Assembly (NCBI GenBank): GCA_964443225.1
Contig: CAYUCC010000013.1
Coordinates: 26,052 to 90,051, forward strand
DNA from: SSC4 sp964443225
Lineage (GTDB): Bacteria > Chloroflexota > Anaerolineae > SSC4 > Amarolineaceae
Direction: 5' to 3'
Length of the DNA stretch: 64,000 nucleotides
Shown here: positions 58,137 to 64,000 of the stretch, piece after piece
Position numbering within the stretch: the stretch's first letter is position 1
Layout of the letters: the number at the start of each line of letters is the position of its first letter
Notes under the pieces: model-generated
Seen by the model: only the letters and a program-made list of their open reading frames with translations
What the model was told of the DNA's origin: nothing
Database searches by the model: none
Position numbers and translations under genes: made by a program

Positions 58137-58154
58137 CATGCCCAAGTCGCCGTG

Positions 58155-58202
58155 CCACTAGATGTTGTGTATTCGCCCTACTCATACTACTAGATATAGT
58201 AT
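58155..58202 (+). promoter_or_regulatory. Pair of NrdR boxes 32 bp apart
   Basis: Box 1, CCACTAGATGTTGTGT (58155-58170), and box 2, CTACTAGATATAGTAT (58187-58202), each match the known 16-bp NrdR palindrome (ACACWWTATATWGTGT-like) at 12-13 positions. The 32-bp start-to-start distance is three helical turns, the spacing described for NrdR tandem boxes. They lie in front of nrdR itself, so autoregulation is likely. Confidence 0.75.
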
Positions 58203-58315
58203 ACGTGAATAAGGTCACACAATCGTGAGGCGCTGACCAGATTTCGGCATTATGACAAGTTTCTGCCGTCCCTTTCGTATCCAGCGGGTGAGCGGTCTAC
58301 AGATGTCAGGTGAGC

Positions 58316-58771
58316 ATGTATTGTCCACATTGCCAGAGCACCAATCATCGCGTGGTCGATACGCGCAGTGTTGGGGATGGGATCCGTCGTCGCCGCGAGT
58401 GTCATCACTGTGGCCATCGGTTCACGACCTACGAACAAATCGCCGCAACGCTGATGGTGGTCAAAAGTGATGGCCGCCGCGAGCAGTACGACCGGCAGAA
58501 GCTGCTCAACGGGATTCGTATCGCCTGCGCCAAACGTCCGATAGCAATGGCCGATGTCGACCGGCTGGTCGATCGGGTCGAAGAGCAGATCATTAGCTCG
58601 GGTCGATCGGAAATCCGCAGCGAGGTCATCGGCGAGGTGGTTCTGCGTGAGCTGAAGGACATCGATTTGGTGGCATACATCCGGTTTGCCACGGTCTACC
58701 TCGAGCTCAAAGACCTGAACGCGGTGCGCCACGAGATCGACAAACTGCTGACGACGGCCAGCGGGCGTTGA
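58316..58771 (+). CDS. nrdR: Transcriptional repressor NrdR
   Basis: A 151-residue repressor of ribonucleotide reductase genes. The N-terminal zinc ribbon is MYCPHCQ ... ECHHCGHRF (Cys3, Cys6, Cys29, Cys32), and the ATP-cone domain (VVKSDGRREQYDRQKLLNGIRIAC) follows from about residue 48. ATG at 58316 after AGGTG gives the family length; a GTG at 58310 is less likely. It precedes a STAS pair and nrdJ. Confidence 0.96.
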   Translation: MYCPHCQSTNHRVVDTRSVGDGIRRRRECHHCGHRFTTYEQIAATLMVVKSDGRREQYDRQKLLNGIRIACAKRPIAMADVDRLVDRVEEQIISSGRSEIRSEVIGEVVLRELKDIDLVAYIRFATVYLELKDLNAVRHEIDKLLTTASGR

Positions 58772-58817
58772 GGACCGCTGGTAACACCGTGAGGCAGGTG
58801 GGGACCGGGTTGGGTCC

Positions 58818-59687
58818 ATGAATGAAATCCGGTTCGCCCTGAGCAGCGACGAGAGTTTCAACAGCGTCGCCTTCGACCGTTTGTTGGCCGGCATCGCACG
58901 ACGATCACCGGCGTTGGACCGTGACCTGGTCATCGACCTGGGACGTGCGCGTTTCATCGATCCGTATGGCACCGTATGCCTGGTGATGCTTGCACGGGCG
59001 CTGCATTCACCCGCACGTCAGGTGGCGTATGTGCTGCCCAACGACGATGCGGCCCAACGGTTTTTGACGGCCATGGGTGCCACCGAGCAGATCGCCCAGT
59101 ACGGCCAGCTCCGTAATCTGACGCGACTGCACGGCACAACCCGGTCCGATTTTTCCGGCCTGGGATTGACAGCCATCCAGGCGAGTACCGACGTCAACGC
59201 CGTCATCGGGCGTTTTTTTGCCCTGGCCCGCGGCGAGCTCGGCTATGGGCCGGGTGACCTGGCCGACAGCGCCAAGATCGTGTCGGAACTGTGCAACAAC
59301 ATCAAGGATCACAGTCAGGACTGGGGCCTGGCGACGGTTCAGTTGTACCGTGATCGCAGCGGGCGACGCTTTGTATCGATCGGCGTCGCCGACCTGGGTG
59401 TGGGCATTCGCCACAGCTTGAGCCAACATCGACCTGATGTGGCCGGCTGGCCCCACCAGCAGGCGATCGAACAGGCATTGAGTGGGTTGTCGAGCCGGCC
59501 GGCGGGTGGTGGTCTCGGTCTCTCCAGCGTCCGCGAGATCGTGCGCCGCTACACCGGGCATCTGGCCGTGCGTTCGGGGGATGCCAAGGTCCAGGTGACC
59601 GCCGGCAAAACGACGAAAGCACTGCACGTGGCCCATTTTGCCGGAACACAGGTGGGGCTGTCGTTTAGCCAGCTCATCAACGCGTAA
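58818..59687 (+). CDS. STAS-like domain plus histidine-kinase-like ATPase
   Basis: A 289-residue soluble protein. Residues 1-110 resemble a STAS/MEDS-like alpha-beta domain (DLVIDLGRARFIDPYGTVCLVMLARAL). Residues 130-289 form a GHKL ATPase: KIVSELCNNIKDHSQD is the N box, SIGVADLGVGIRHSL the G1 box, PAGGGLGLSSVREIVRRYTGHL the G2 region. No histidine phosphoacceptor or sensor is present, so it resembles anti-sigma-type (RsbW-like) or MutL-like regulators rather than a kinase. It lies 46 bp after nrdR and 41 bp before a second STAS-like gene. Confidence 0.82.
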   Translation: MNEIRFALSSDESFNSVAFDRLLAGIARRSPALDRDLVIDLGRARFIDPYGTVCLVMLARALHSPARQVAYVLPNDDAAQRFLTAMGATEQIAQYGQLRNLTRLHGTTRSDFSGLGLTAIQASTDVNAVIGRFFALARGELGYGPGDLADSAKIVSELCNNIKDHSQDWGLATVQLYRDRSGRRFVSIGVADLGVGIRHSLSQHRPDVAGWPHQQAIEQALSGLSSRPAGGGLGLSSVREIVRRYTGHLAVRSGDAKVQVTAGKTTKALHVAHFAGTQVGLSFSQLINA

Positions 59688-59728
59688 CCCGCTGCCGGCG
59701 ACTTCGTCGAGGGAGGAATCTGGAGTGC

Positions 59729-60268
59729 ATGGCTCTTTTTGAGAAAGTGATTGCGCTGGACGGTGCAGTTCTCGGGGGTCGCGATCATACGATGGCGCAG
59801 CGTCTGGTGGCCGAAGTCGACCGGCTGCCCCGCCGCAGCCTGCTGGCCCTGGACTGCACGAATGCCCAGTTCATGGATTTTTCCTACGCCGACGAGGTCA
59901 TCAGCGCGGCGGTGGCGGCCTTGAACGACAGCAGTATCACCGAAAAATTCGTGGTCCTGCGTACAGCCTCGGTCCCCGTGGCAGAAAGTATCGAAGTTGC
60001 GCTCAACCGTCGCGGATTAGCCTGCGTGCACGTCACGCCCGAAGGTGACGTACACATCCTCGGCGCGCTGAGCCCGGCCCTGCGCGAAACCTTCCAGCAG
60101 GCGCTGCAGCTGCAGCAAATCAGTGCCCAGGACCTGCCCGGTGACTTGTCACCGAGTACGAAGAGTAATCGGCTGCGCGATCTGGAGAGTAAAGGATTGC
60201 TCTACCGGGTAGGCATCGAAAATGTCGATGGAGGTGGCCGCCGCTTTCTGTACGAAGTCGTACGTTAG
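59729..60268 (+). CDS. STAS-like domain protein with C-terminal winged helix
   Basis: A 179-residue protein. Residues 1-115 are STAS-like (LVAEVDRLPRRSLLALDCTNAQFMDFSYADEVISAAVAAL), with the DUF4325/STAS-like pattern. Residues 120-179 read as a winged helix (LQQISAQDLPGDLSPSTKSNRLRDLESKGLLYRVG ... RRFLYEVVR). With the preceding ATPase it would make a partner-switch pair whose output is DNA binding rather than sigma release. GGGAGG lies upstream of the ATG. A strong terminator follows. Confidence 0.8.
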   Translation: MALFEKVIALDGAVLGGRDHTMAQRLVAEVDRLPRRSLLALDCTNAQFMDFSYADEVISAAVAALNDSSITEKFVVLRTASVPVAESIEVALNRRGLACVHVTPEGDVHILGALSPALRETFQQALQLQQISAQDLPGDLSPSTKSNRLRDLESKGLLYRVGIENVDGGGRRFLYEVVR

Positions 60269-60275
60269 AGGCCGG

Positions 60276-60309
60276 CGCCAGATGGTTCGTTTTCATCTGG
60301 CTTTTATTT
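60276..60309 (+). terminator. Intrinsic terminator after the STAS pair
   Basis: An 8-bp stem GCCAGATG/CATCTGGC with a 9-nt loop, followed by TTTTATTTT. It ends the nrdR unit, so nrdJ needs its own promoter (TTGGAA, 16 bp, TAGATA near 60320-60350 is the best candidate). Confidence 0.85.
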
Positions 60310-60416
60310 TCCCGATCGAGTTTGGAATCCGTTACAAAAATCGTAGATACCTTGCCGGGCTCGGCACGCGCTCAGGCAGACTGCAAACCCATGATGTGAT
60401 GTGAAGGAGATGAATC

Positions 60417-62828
60417 ATGACGACCTTGTTCAAAGATGGCAAAGTGCCCGAGGGACTCTCACCAGAACCGAAGAAGAGCTCGCCGCCCGATGCACCCCGC
60501 CGGCCAAAATCGACCAACAAAGCGGCGACCGCCAACGGAACCAACGGTGTCCACGGTCAGGTGACCGACGCGTCGACCGTGGTCTATGGCAGCGGCAGCA
60601 AACGTGTCATCGCACCACCCGCCACGATCGTCAAACGGGACGGTCGCGTGGTGCCTTTCGACACGGCACGGATCGAGACCGCCCTCACGCGCTGTTTCGC
60701 CAGCCTGAGCCAGGTACCCGCCGCATCGGCGAGTGATTTGGCCCAACAGGTCGTCAACATCATTGCCGCGAAGTACGCCCAACCCACCGTCGAAGAAGTC
60801 CAGGATATCGTCGAAATGGTGCTGCAGGCCAACGGCGAGTACGAAGCGGCCAAACATTACATCCTCTACCGTGCCGAACACGCCAAACTGCGCGAGTTCC
60901 GCCCAATCCCAGAGCCGGTACGCCAGGCGTTTGCCGAATCCGACCACTATTTTCCGACGCAGCTGCAAAAGTTCCAGTTCTACGACAAATATTCGCGCTT
61001 CAACTATGACTTGGGTCGCCGCGAAACCTGGATCGAAACGGTCGATCGTGCCGTCGACTTTCTGGCCGAGCTGTCACAGAACCGCCTCCCCCAGGCAACC
61101 TACGCGCGCCTGCGCCGCGGCATTCTGGAAATGCGTACGATGCCGTCCATGCGCCTGCTGGCCATGGCCGGTCCTGCGGCACGGCGCAACAACATCACGA
61201 TCTACAACTGCTCCTATCAGCCGGTAGAAAGCATCGATTCGTTCGTCGAGGCCCTGATCATCTCGATGAGCGGCTGCGGTGTCGGTTATTCGGTCGAGCG
61301 CCGTTACGTGGAGAACTTTCCGCGCATCAAACGGCAGACCGGCGCCACCGCTCTGCCGTACGTTGTCGAAGACTCGGCCGAGGGCTGGGCCGACGCGCTG
61401 CGAACCGGCCTGGCCACGTGGTTCGAAGGGGGTGACCTTCGTTTCGATCTGTCGCTGCTGCGGCCAGCGGGTGCCCCACTGCGCACCAAGGGGGGACGCG
61501 CCTCGGGACCTGAACCCCTGCGGCGCATGCTCGATTTTGCGCGCACCCGCATCCTCTCGCGCCAGGGCAGCTTCCTGCGCCCCCTCGATGCGCACGACAT
61601 CATGTGTGCGGTGGGTGGCGCGGCGGTTTCGGGCGGCATGCGCCGCACCGCAATGATCTCCCTCTTCGACTTCGATGACGAAGAGATGCTCCTGTGCAAA
61701 AGCGGCGACTTCGAGCGGTCCAACAGCCAGCGCTGGAATGCCAACAATTCGACGGTGTGGCCCGATCGCGAACTGACACAGCTCGAAATCACGCGCTTCA
61801 TGCTTAACATGGTCGAAACAGGCCGCGGTGAGCCGGGCATCTTCAGCCGGCATGCCGCCAATGCCATGCGCCCCGCCCGACGCCAGGAAGCCGAATTTGG
61901 CACCAATCCCTGCGGTGAAATCAACCTGCGGCCGTGGGAGTTCTGTAATCTGACCGCCGCTGTCGCCCGCGCCGACGACGACGTCGACAGCCTGCGCGAT
62001 AAAATCGAAGTGGCCACCATCATCGGCACTATCCAGTCGATGGCAACCCACTTCCCCGGACTGCGTTCGATGTGGCGGCAAAACTGCGAAGAGGAACGAT
62101 TGCTCGGTGTCGACGTCACCGGACAGCTCGACAGCCCGGTGACGCAGGACCCGCGCGTCATGGCCCAGATGAAGCAGGTCGCCGTACAGACCAACCGCCA
62201 GATCGCAGAGATTCTCGGCATCAATCACTCGGCCAGTATCACCTGCGTCAAACCCAGTGGCAATACCTCGCAGCTGGTAGACTGCGCATCGGGGCTGCAC
62301 GCACGCTGGGCGCCTCACTACGTGCGCAACGTGCGCGTCAGTGCCCACTCACCCGTCTTCAAGGTGCTGCGCGATGCCAGTGTGCCGATGGACCCTGAAA
62401 ACGGGCAGACGCCGCAGAATGCGGATACCTGGGTCGTGCACTTCCCGGTCAAGGCGCCCGACGGCGCCATCACGCGGCAGCACCGGTCGGCGCTGACCCA
62501 GTGCAACTACTGGCTGCAAAACAAACTGCACTACACCGAACACAACCCCTCCACCACGATCACCTACCACGATGACGAGGTGCTCGACCTGGTCAAGTGG
62601 GTGTGGGAACACCAAAACCTGGTCGGCGGCATGGCGTTTTTGCCATCCTACGACGCGCAGTACGACCAGATGCCCTACGAAGAAATCTCGGCCGAGCAGT
62701 ACGATCTGCTGGCCGCCAGATTCCCCGAGATCGACTTCTCCAAGCTCTACCGCTACGAAGAGCAGGACCTGACCACCGCCGCGCAAGAGCTGGCCTGCCT
62801 CGCCGGCTCGTGCGAGGTCCAGATCTGA
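60417..62828 (+). CDS. nrdJ: Adenosylcobalamin-dependent ribonucleotide reductase, class II
   Basis: An 803-residue enzyme making deoxyribonucleotides with B12. An N-terminal ATP cone (IVKRDGRVVPFDTARIETALTRCF, about 70-95) follows a Pro/Ser-rich lead of 65 residues. MSGCGVGYSVERRYV (about 285) and NPCGEINLRPWEFCNL (about 497) hold the active-site Cys-Asn-Glu set; the C-terminal ACLAGSCEVQI supplies the reducing Cys pair. The pattern NPCGEI-FCNL fits the monomeric triphosphate-reductase type (L. leichmannii RTPR-like). AAGGAG precedes the ATG. No NrdR box was seen upstream. Confidence 0.95.
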   Translation: MTTLFKDGKVPEGLSPEPKKSSPPDAPRRPKSTNKAATANGTNGVHGQVTDASTVVYGSGSKRVIAPPATIVKRDGRVVPFDTARIETALTRCFASLSQVPAASASDLAQQVVNIIAAKYAQPTVEEVQDIVEMVLQANGEYEAAKHYILYRAEHAKLREFRPIPEPVRQAFAESDHYFPTQLQKFQFYDKYSRFNYDLGRRETWIETVDRAVDFLAELSQNRLPQATYARLRRGILEMRTMPSMRLLAMAGPAARRNNITIYNCSYQPVESIDSFVEALIISMSGCGVGYSVERRYVENFPRIKRQTGATALPYVVEDSAEGWADALRTGLATWFEGGDLRFDLSLLRPAGAPLRTKGGRASGPEPLRRMLDFARTRILSRQGSFLRPLDAHDIMCAVGGAAVSGGMRRTAMISLFDFDDEEMLLCKSGDFERSNSQRWNANNSTVWPDRELTQLEITRFMLNMVETGRGEPGIFSRHAANAMRPARRQEAEFGTNPCGEINLRPWEFCNLTAAVARADDDVDSLRDKIEVATIIGTIQSMATHFPGLRSMWRQNCEEERLLGVDVTGQLDSPVTQDPRVMAQMKQVAVQTNRQIAEILGINHSASITCVKPSGNTSQLVDCASGLHARWAPHYVRNVRVSAHSPVFKVLRDASVPMDPENGQTPQNADTWVVHFPVKAPDGAITRQHRSALTQCNYWLQNKLHYTEHNPSTTITYHDDEVLDLVKWVWEHQNLVGGMAFLPSYDAQYDQMPYEEISAEQYDLLAARFPEIDFSKLYRYEEQDLTTAAQELACLAGSCEVQI

Positions 62829-62853
62829 ACGCGGTACTGCAACGAATGGCCGT

Positions 62854-62899
62854 CAACGAATGAACGAATGGACCCTGTGGTCCATTCGTTCATTCGTTG
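62854..62899. terminator. Perfect 21-bp palindrome downstream of nrdJ
   Basis: A 21-bp perfect inverted repeat built of AACGAATG units with a 4-nt loop (CTGT), 25 bp after the nrdJ stop. Partial extra copies (AACGAATG, ACGGCC) flank it. There is no T-tract, but the stem is very stable and probably ends or protects the nrdJ mRNA. Confidence 0.65.
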
Positions 62900-62952
62900 C
62901 CCCCATTCGTTGACGGCCGCGCCCCAGACGTGTGATGCACCCACACCCGCCA

Positions 62953-63093
62953 GCAATTCCAAATGTAGCCCAGCGTTAACCACATAGAGCGCATAGGACA
63001 CAAAGCTGCGGCACGAAAGCAATCAAACAAGCGATTTTTTGCGTCCTGTGTGCCCTTTGTGGTTAAGATGGTTGGCTCATTTGGAATTCCTGC
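62953..63093. repeat. 141-bp imperfect palindrome (foldback element)
   Basis: The left arm (GCAATTCCAAATG ... TTAACCACA ... AGGACACAAAG) mirrors the right arm (its complement runs GCAGGAATTCCAAATG ... TTAACCACAAAG ... ACAGGACGC) around a 35-bp centre. It occupies most of the gene-free gap at 62829-63186. Related, more decayed sequence sits at 27014-27073 (shared AGGACACAAAG and CTTTGTGGT). No coding capacity. Confidence 0.7.
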
Positions 63094-63109
63094 ATACCCG
63101 CGCACACGC

Positions 63110-63137
63110 TTGATTCCGCTGCCAGGTGTGTTATAAT
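63110..63137 (+). promoter_or_regulatory. Promoter of the terminal radical-SAM gene
   Basis: TTGATT, 16-bp spacer, TATAAT. The start is near 63144, giving a leader of about 43 nt that contains GGGAGA before the ATG at 63187. Confidence 0.6.
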
Positions 63138-63186
63138 AGCGCCTCACGAATCGTAACTCGATGGGAGACGCAGTACAGCATCCAGC

Positions 63187-64000
63187 ATGAAGTGGAATCA
63201 AATTGCACAAGCCAGGTCGCTCCTGGAACGCGAAGCCGGTACAATCTTCAAAGATTGGGGCGGCCGCGTACGGGTTGCCCTGGCCTTTCCAAATACCTAT
63301 TACGTAGGCATGTCCAGCCTGGCCCTCCAGATCATCTACCAGACCTTCAACGCGCGCGCCGACACGGTGTGTGAGCGCGTCTTCTGGGACAAGGGTGGAC
63401 TGCAGGCGGGGCGCAGCCTGATTTCGCTGGAATCACAGCGCGCGGTGGCCGATTTCGATCTCCTGGCGTTTACGATTTCCTACGAAATGGACTACTTCAA
63501 CGTGGTCGAGATGCTGCAGCAGGCGGGCATCCCACCCCTGGCGGCCGATCGTATCGATGACGCAACACCCGACGGTCCCGATTGGCCCCTCCTGATCGCG
63601 GGCGGTCCAGGCTTGACGATGAATCCGGAGCCGATGGCGCCCTTCTTCGATGCGATCGTCATCGGTGAGGGGGAAGAGATCATCCCGCAGATCATGGAGG
63701 TCCTGCAGGAACACGGTCAGGGCAGCCGCCGCGAGCTCCTGTCTATTCTCGACCGCATGCCGGGCGTCTACGTGCCCCTGCTGGTGCCTGCCATTCCCGA
63801 ACAGTCGCTGTCGGCGCGGCCGCTACGCACGATCCGCCGCCTGTGGGTGCGTCACCTGGAGGACTACCGCACCGCCTCGTCACTCTATACGCCAGACACC
63901 GAGTTTGCCAACCTGCACCTGATGGAAATCGCCCGCGGCTGCGGGCGCGGCTGCCGCTTCTGCCTGGCGGGCTACGTCTATCGCCCGGCACGCGAACAGC
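63187..64000 (+). CDS. Radical-SAM protein of the TIGR03960 type (5' part, continues past the window)
   Basis: The first 271 residues of a B12-binding-like/radical-SAM protein. MKWNQIAQARSLLEREAG and VALAFPNTYYVGMSSLALQIIYQTFN are the N-terminal cobalamin-binding-like domain; PLLIAGGPGLTMNPEPMAPFFDAIVIGEGEEIIPQI is its second half; MEIARGCGRGCRFCLAGYVYRP is the radical-SAM CxxxCxxC core, reached just before the window ends. The family is uncharacterised and in many bacteria precedes ribosome or tRNA genes. The rest of the protein lies outside. Confidence 0.92.
   Translation, partial: MKWNQIAQARSLLEREAGTIFKDWGGRVRVALAFPNTYYVGMSSLALQIIYQTFNARADTVCERVFWDKGGLQAGRSLISLESQRAVADFDLLAFTISYEMDYFNVVEMLQQAGIPPLAADRIDDATPDGPDWPLLIAGGPGLTMNPEPMAPFFDAIVIGEGEEIIPQIMEVLQEHGQGSRRELLSILDRMPGVYVPLLVPAIPEQSLSARPLRTIRRLWVRHLEDYRTASSLYTPDTEFANLHLMEIARGCGRGCRFCLAGYVYRPAREQ

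Noticed and set aside
60310..60416. NrdR box upstream of nrdJ
   Set aside because: No sequence close to the ACACWWTATATWGTGT pattern was found in this gap.

Overview
The window is about 64 kb of GC-rich, densely coding bacterial DNA. The gene content points to the phylum Chloroflexota, probably an Anaerolineae/Caldilineae-like lineage. The signs are secreted proteins with long Thr/Pro linkers and Ycf48-like repeats, a B12-dependent class II ribonucleotide reductase with nrdR, a radical-SAM protein of the TIGR03960 type, and intergenic heptamer repeats. This is inference from gene families, because no rRNA or marker tree is available. No tRNA, rRNA, CRISPR array or intact transposase was seen.

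Layout. 1-8.5 kb: a fragment of a secreted or OB-fold-like protein, a Tat lipoprotein of the GH-A type, an ABC-F ATPase, a EutJ-like 3' gene remnant under a perfect consensus promoter, and an operon of class V aminotransferase, Nudix, amidohydrolase and acyl-CoA ligase genes. 8.7-13.3 kb: a 1230-residue multidomain secreted protein, followed by a G-quadruplex-like repeat block and a metallo-beta-lactamase hydrolase. 13.4-21 kb: a forward housekeeping block (small protein, polA, argS, serA, SUI1/YciH-like factor, SH3 lipoprotein). 21.2-26.7 kb: a reverse operon for a family-5 solute ABC importer (binding protein and two permeases, no ATPase here), a GH100-like glycosidase and an HD hydrolase. 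27.1-31.4 kb: a reverse SPFH/zinc-ribbon/DUF2207 membrane module carrying one of two copies of a 70-bp palindromic element. 31.6-34.1 kb: tandem UspA protein, Na/Pi-type carrier, rsmD. 34.3-36.4 kb: beta-glucosidase and two small membrane-associated proteins. 36.4-41.5 kb: a pantothenate/CoA operon (panD, DUF2520, panB, panC, coaX, DUF5995-like) behind a promoter, leader and intrinsic terminator that look like an attenuator.

41.5-54.9 kb: sixteen consecutive reverse genes with no gap above about 65 bp. They encode two radical-SAM enzymes, a RAM-domain protein split by an in-frame TGA from a TusA-like domain, a DsrE protein, two DoxX proteins, two GT-C membrane glycosyltransferases, a GT2 and a DUF2064 transferase, and then general metabolism (Nudix, YbaK, threonine dehydratase, GH57, crotonase). 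The first two thirds are the best candidate for an undescribed system: sulfur-carrier and radical-SAM chemistry coupled to polyprenol-linked glycan assembly.

55-64 kb: UvrD/PcrA helicase and maf in reverse, divergent from nrdR. Two NrdR boxes exactly 32 bp apart precede nrdR. A histidine-kinase-like ATPase/STAS protein and a STAS/winged-helix protein follow, then nrdJ. The window ends inside a radical-SAM gene that sits behind two large palindromes. Several promoters (for ABC-F, maf and the beta-glucosidase) place the predicted transcription start at or within about 2 nt of the start codon, which suggests leaderless mRNAs.
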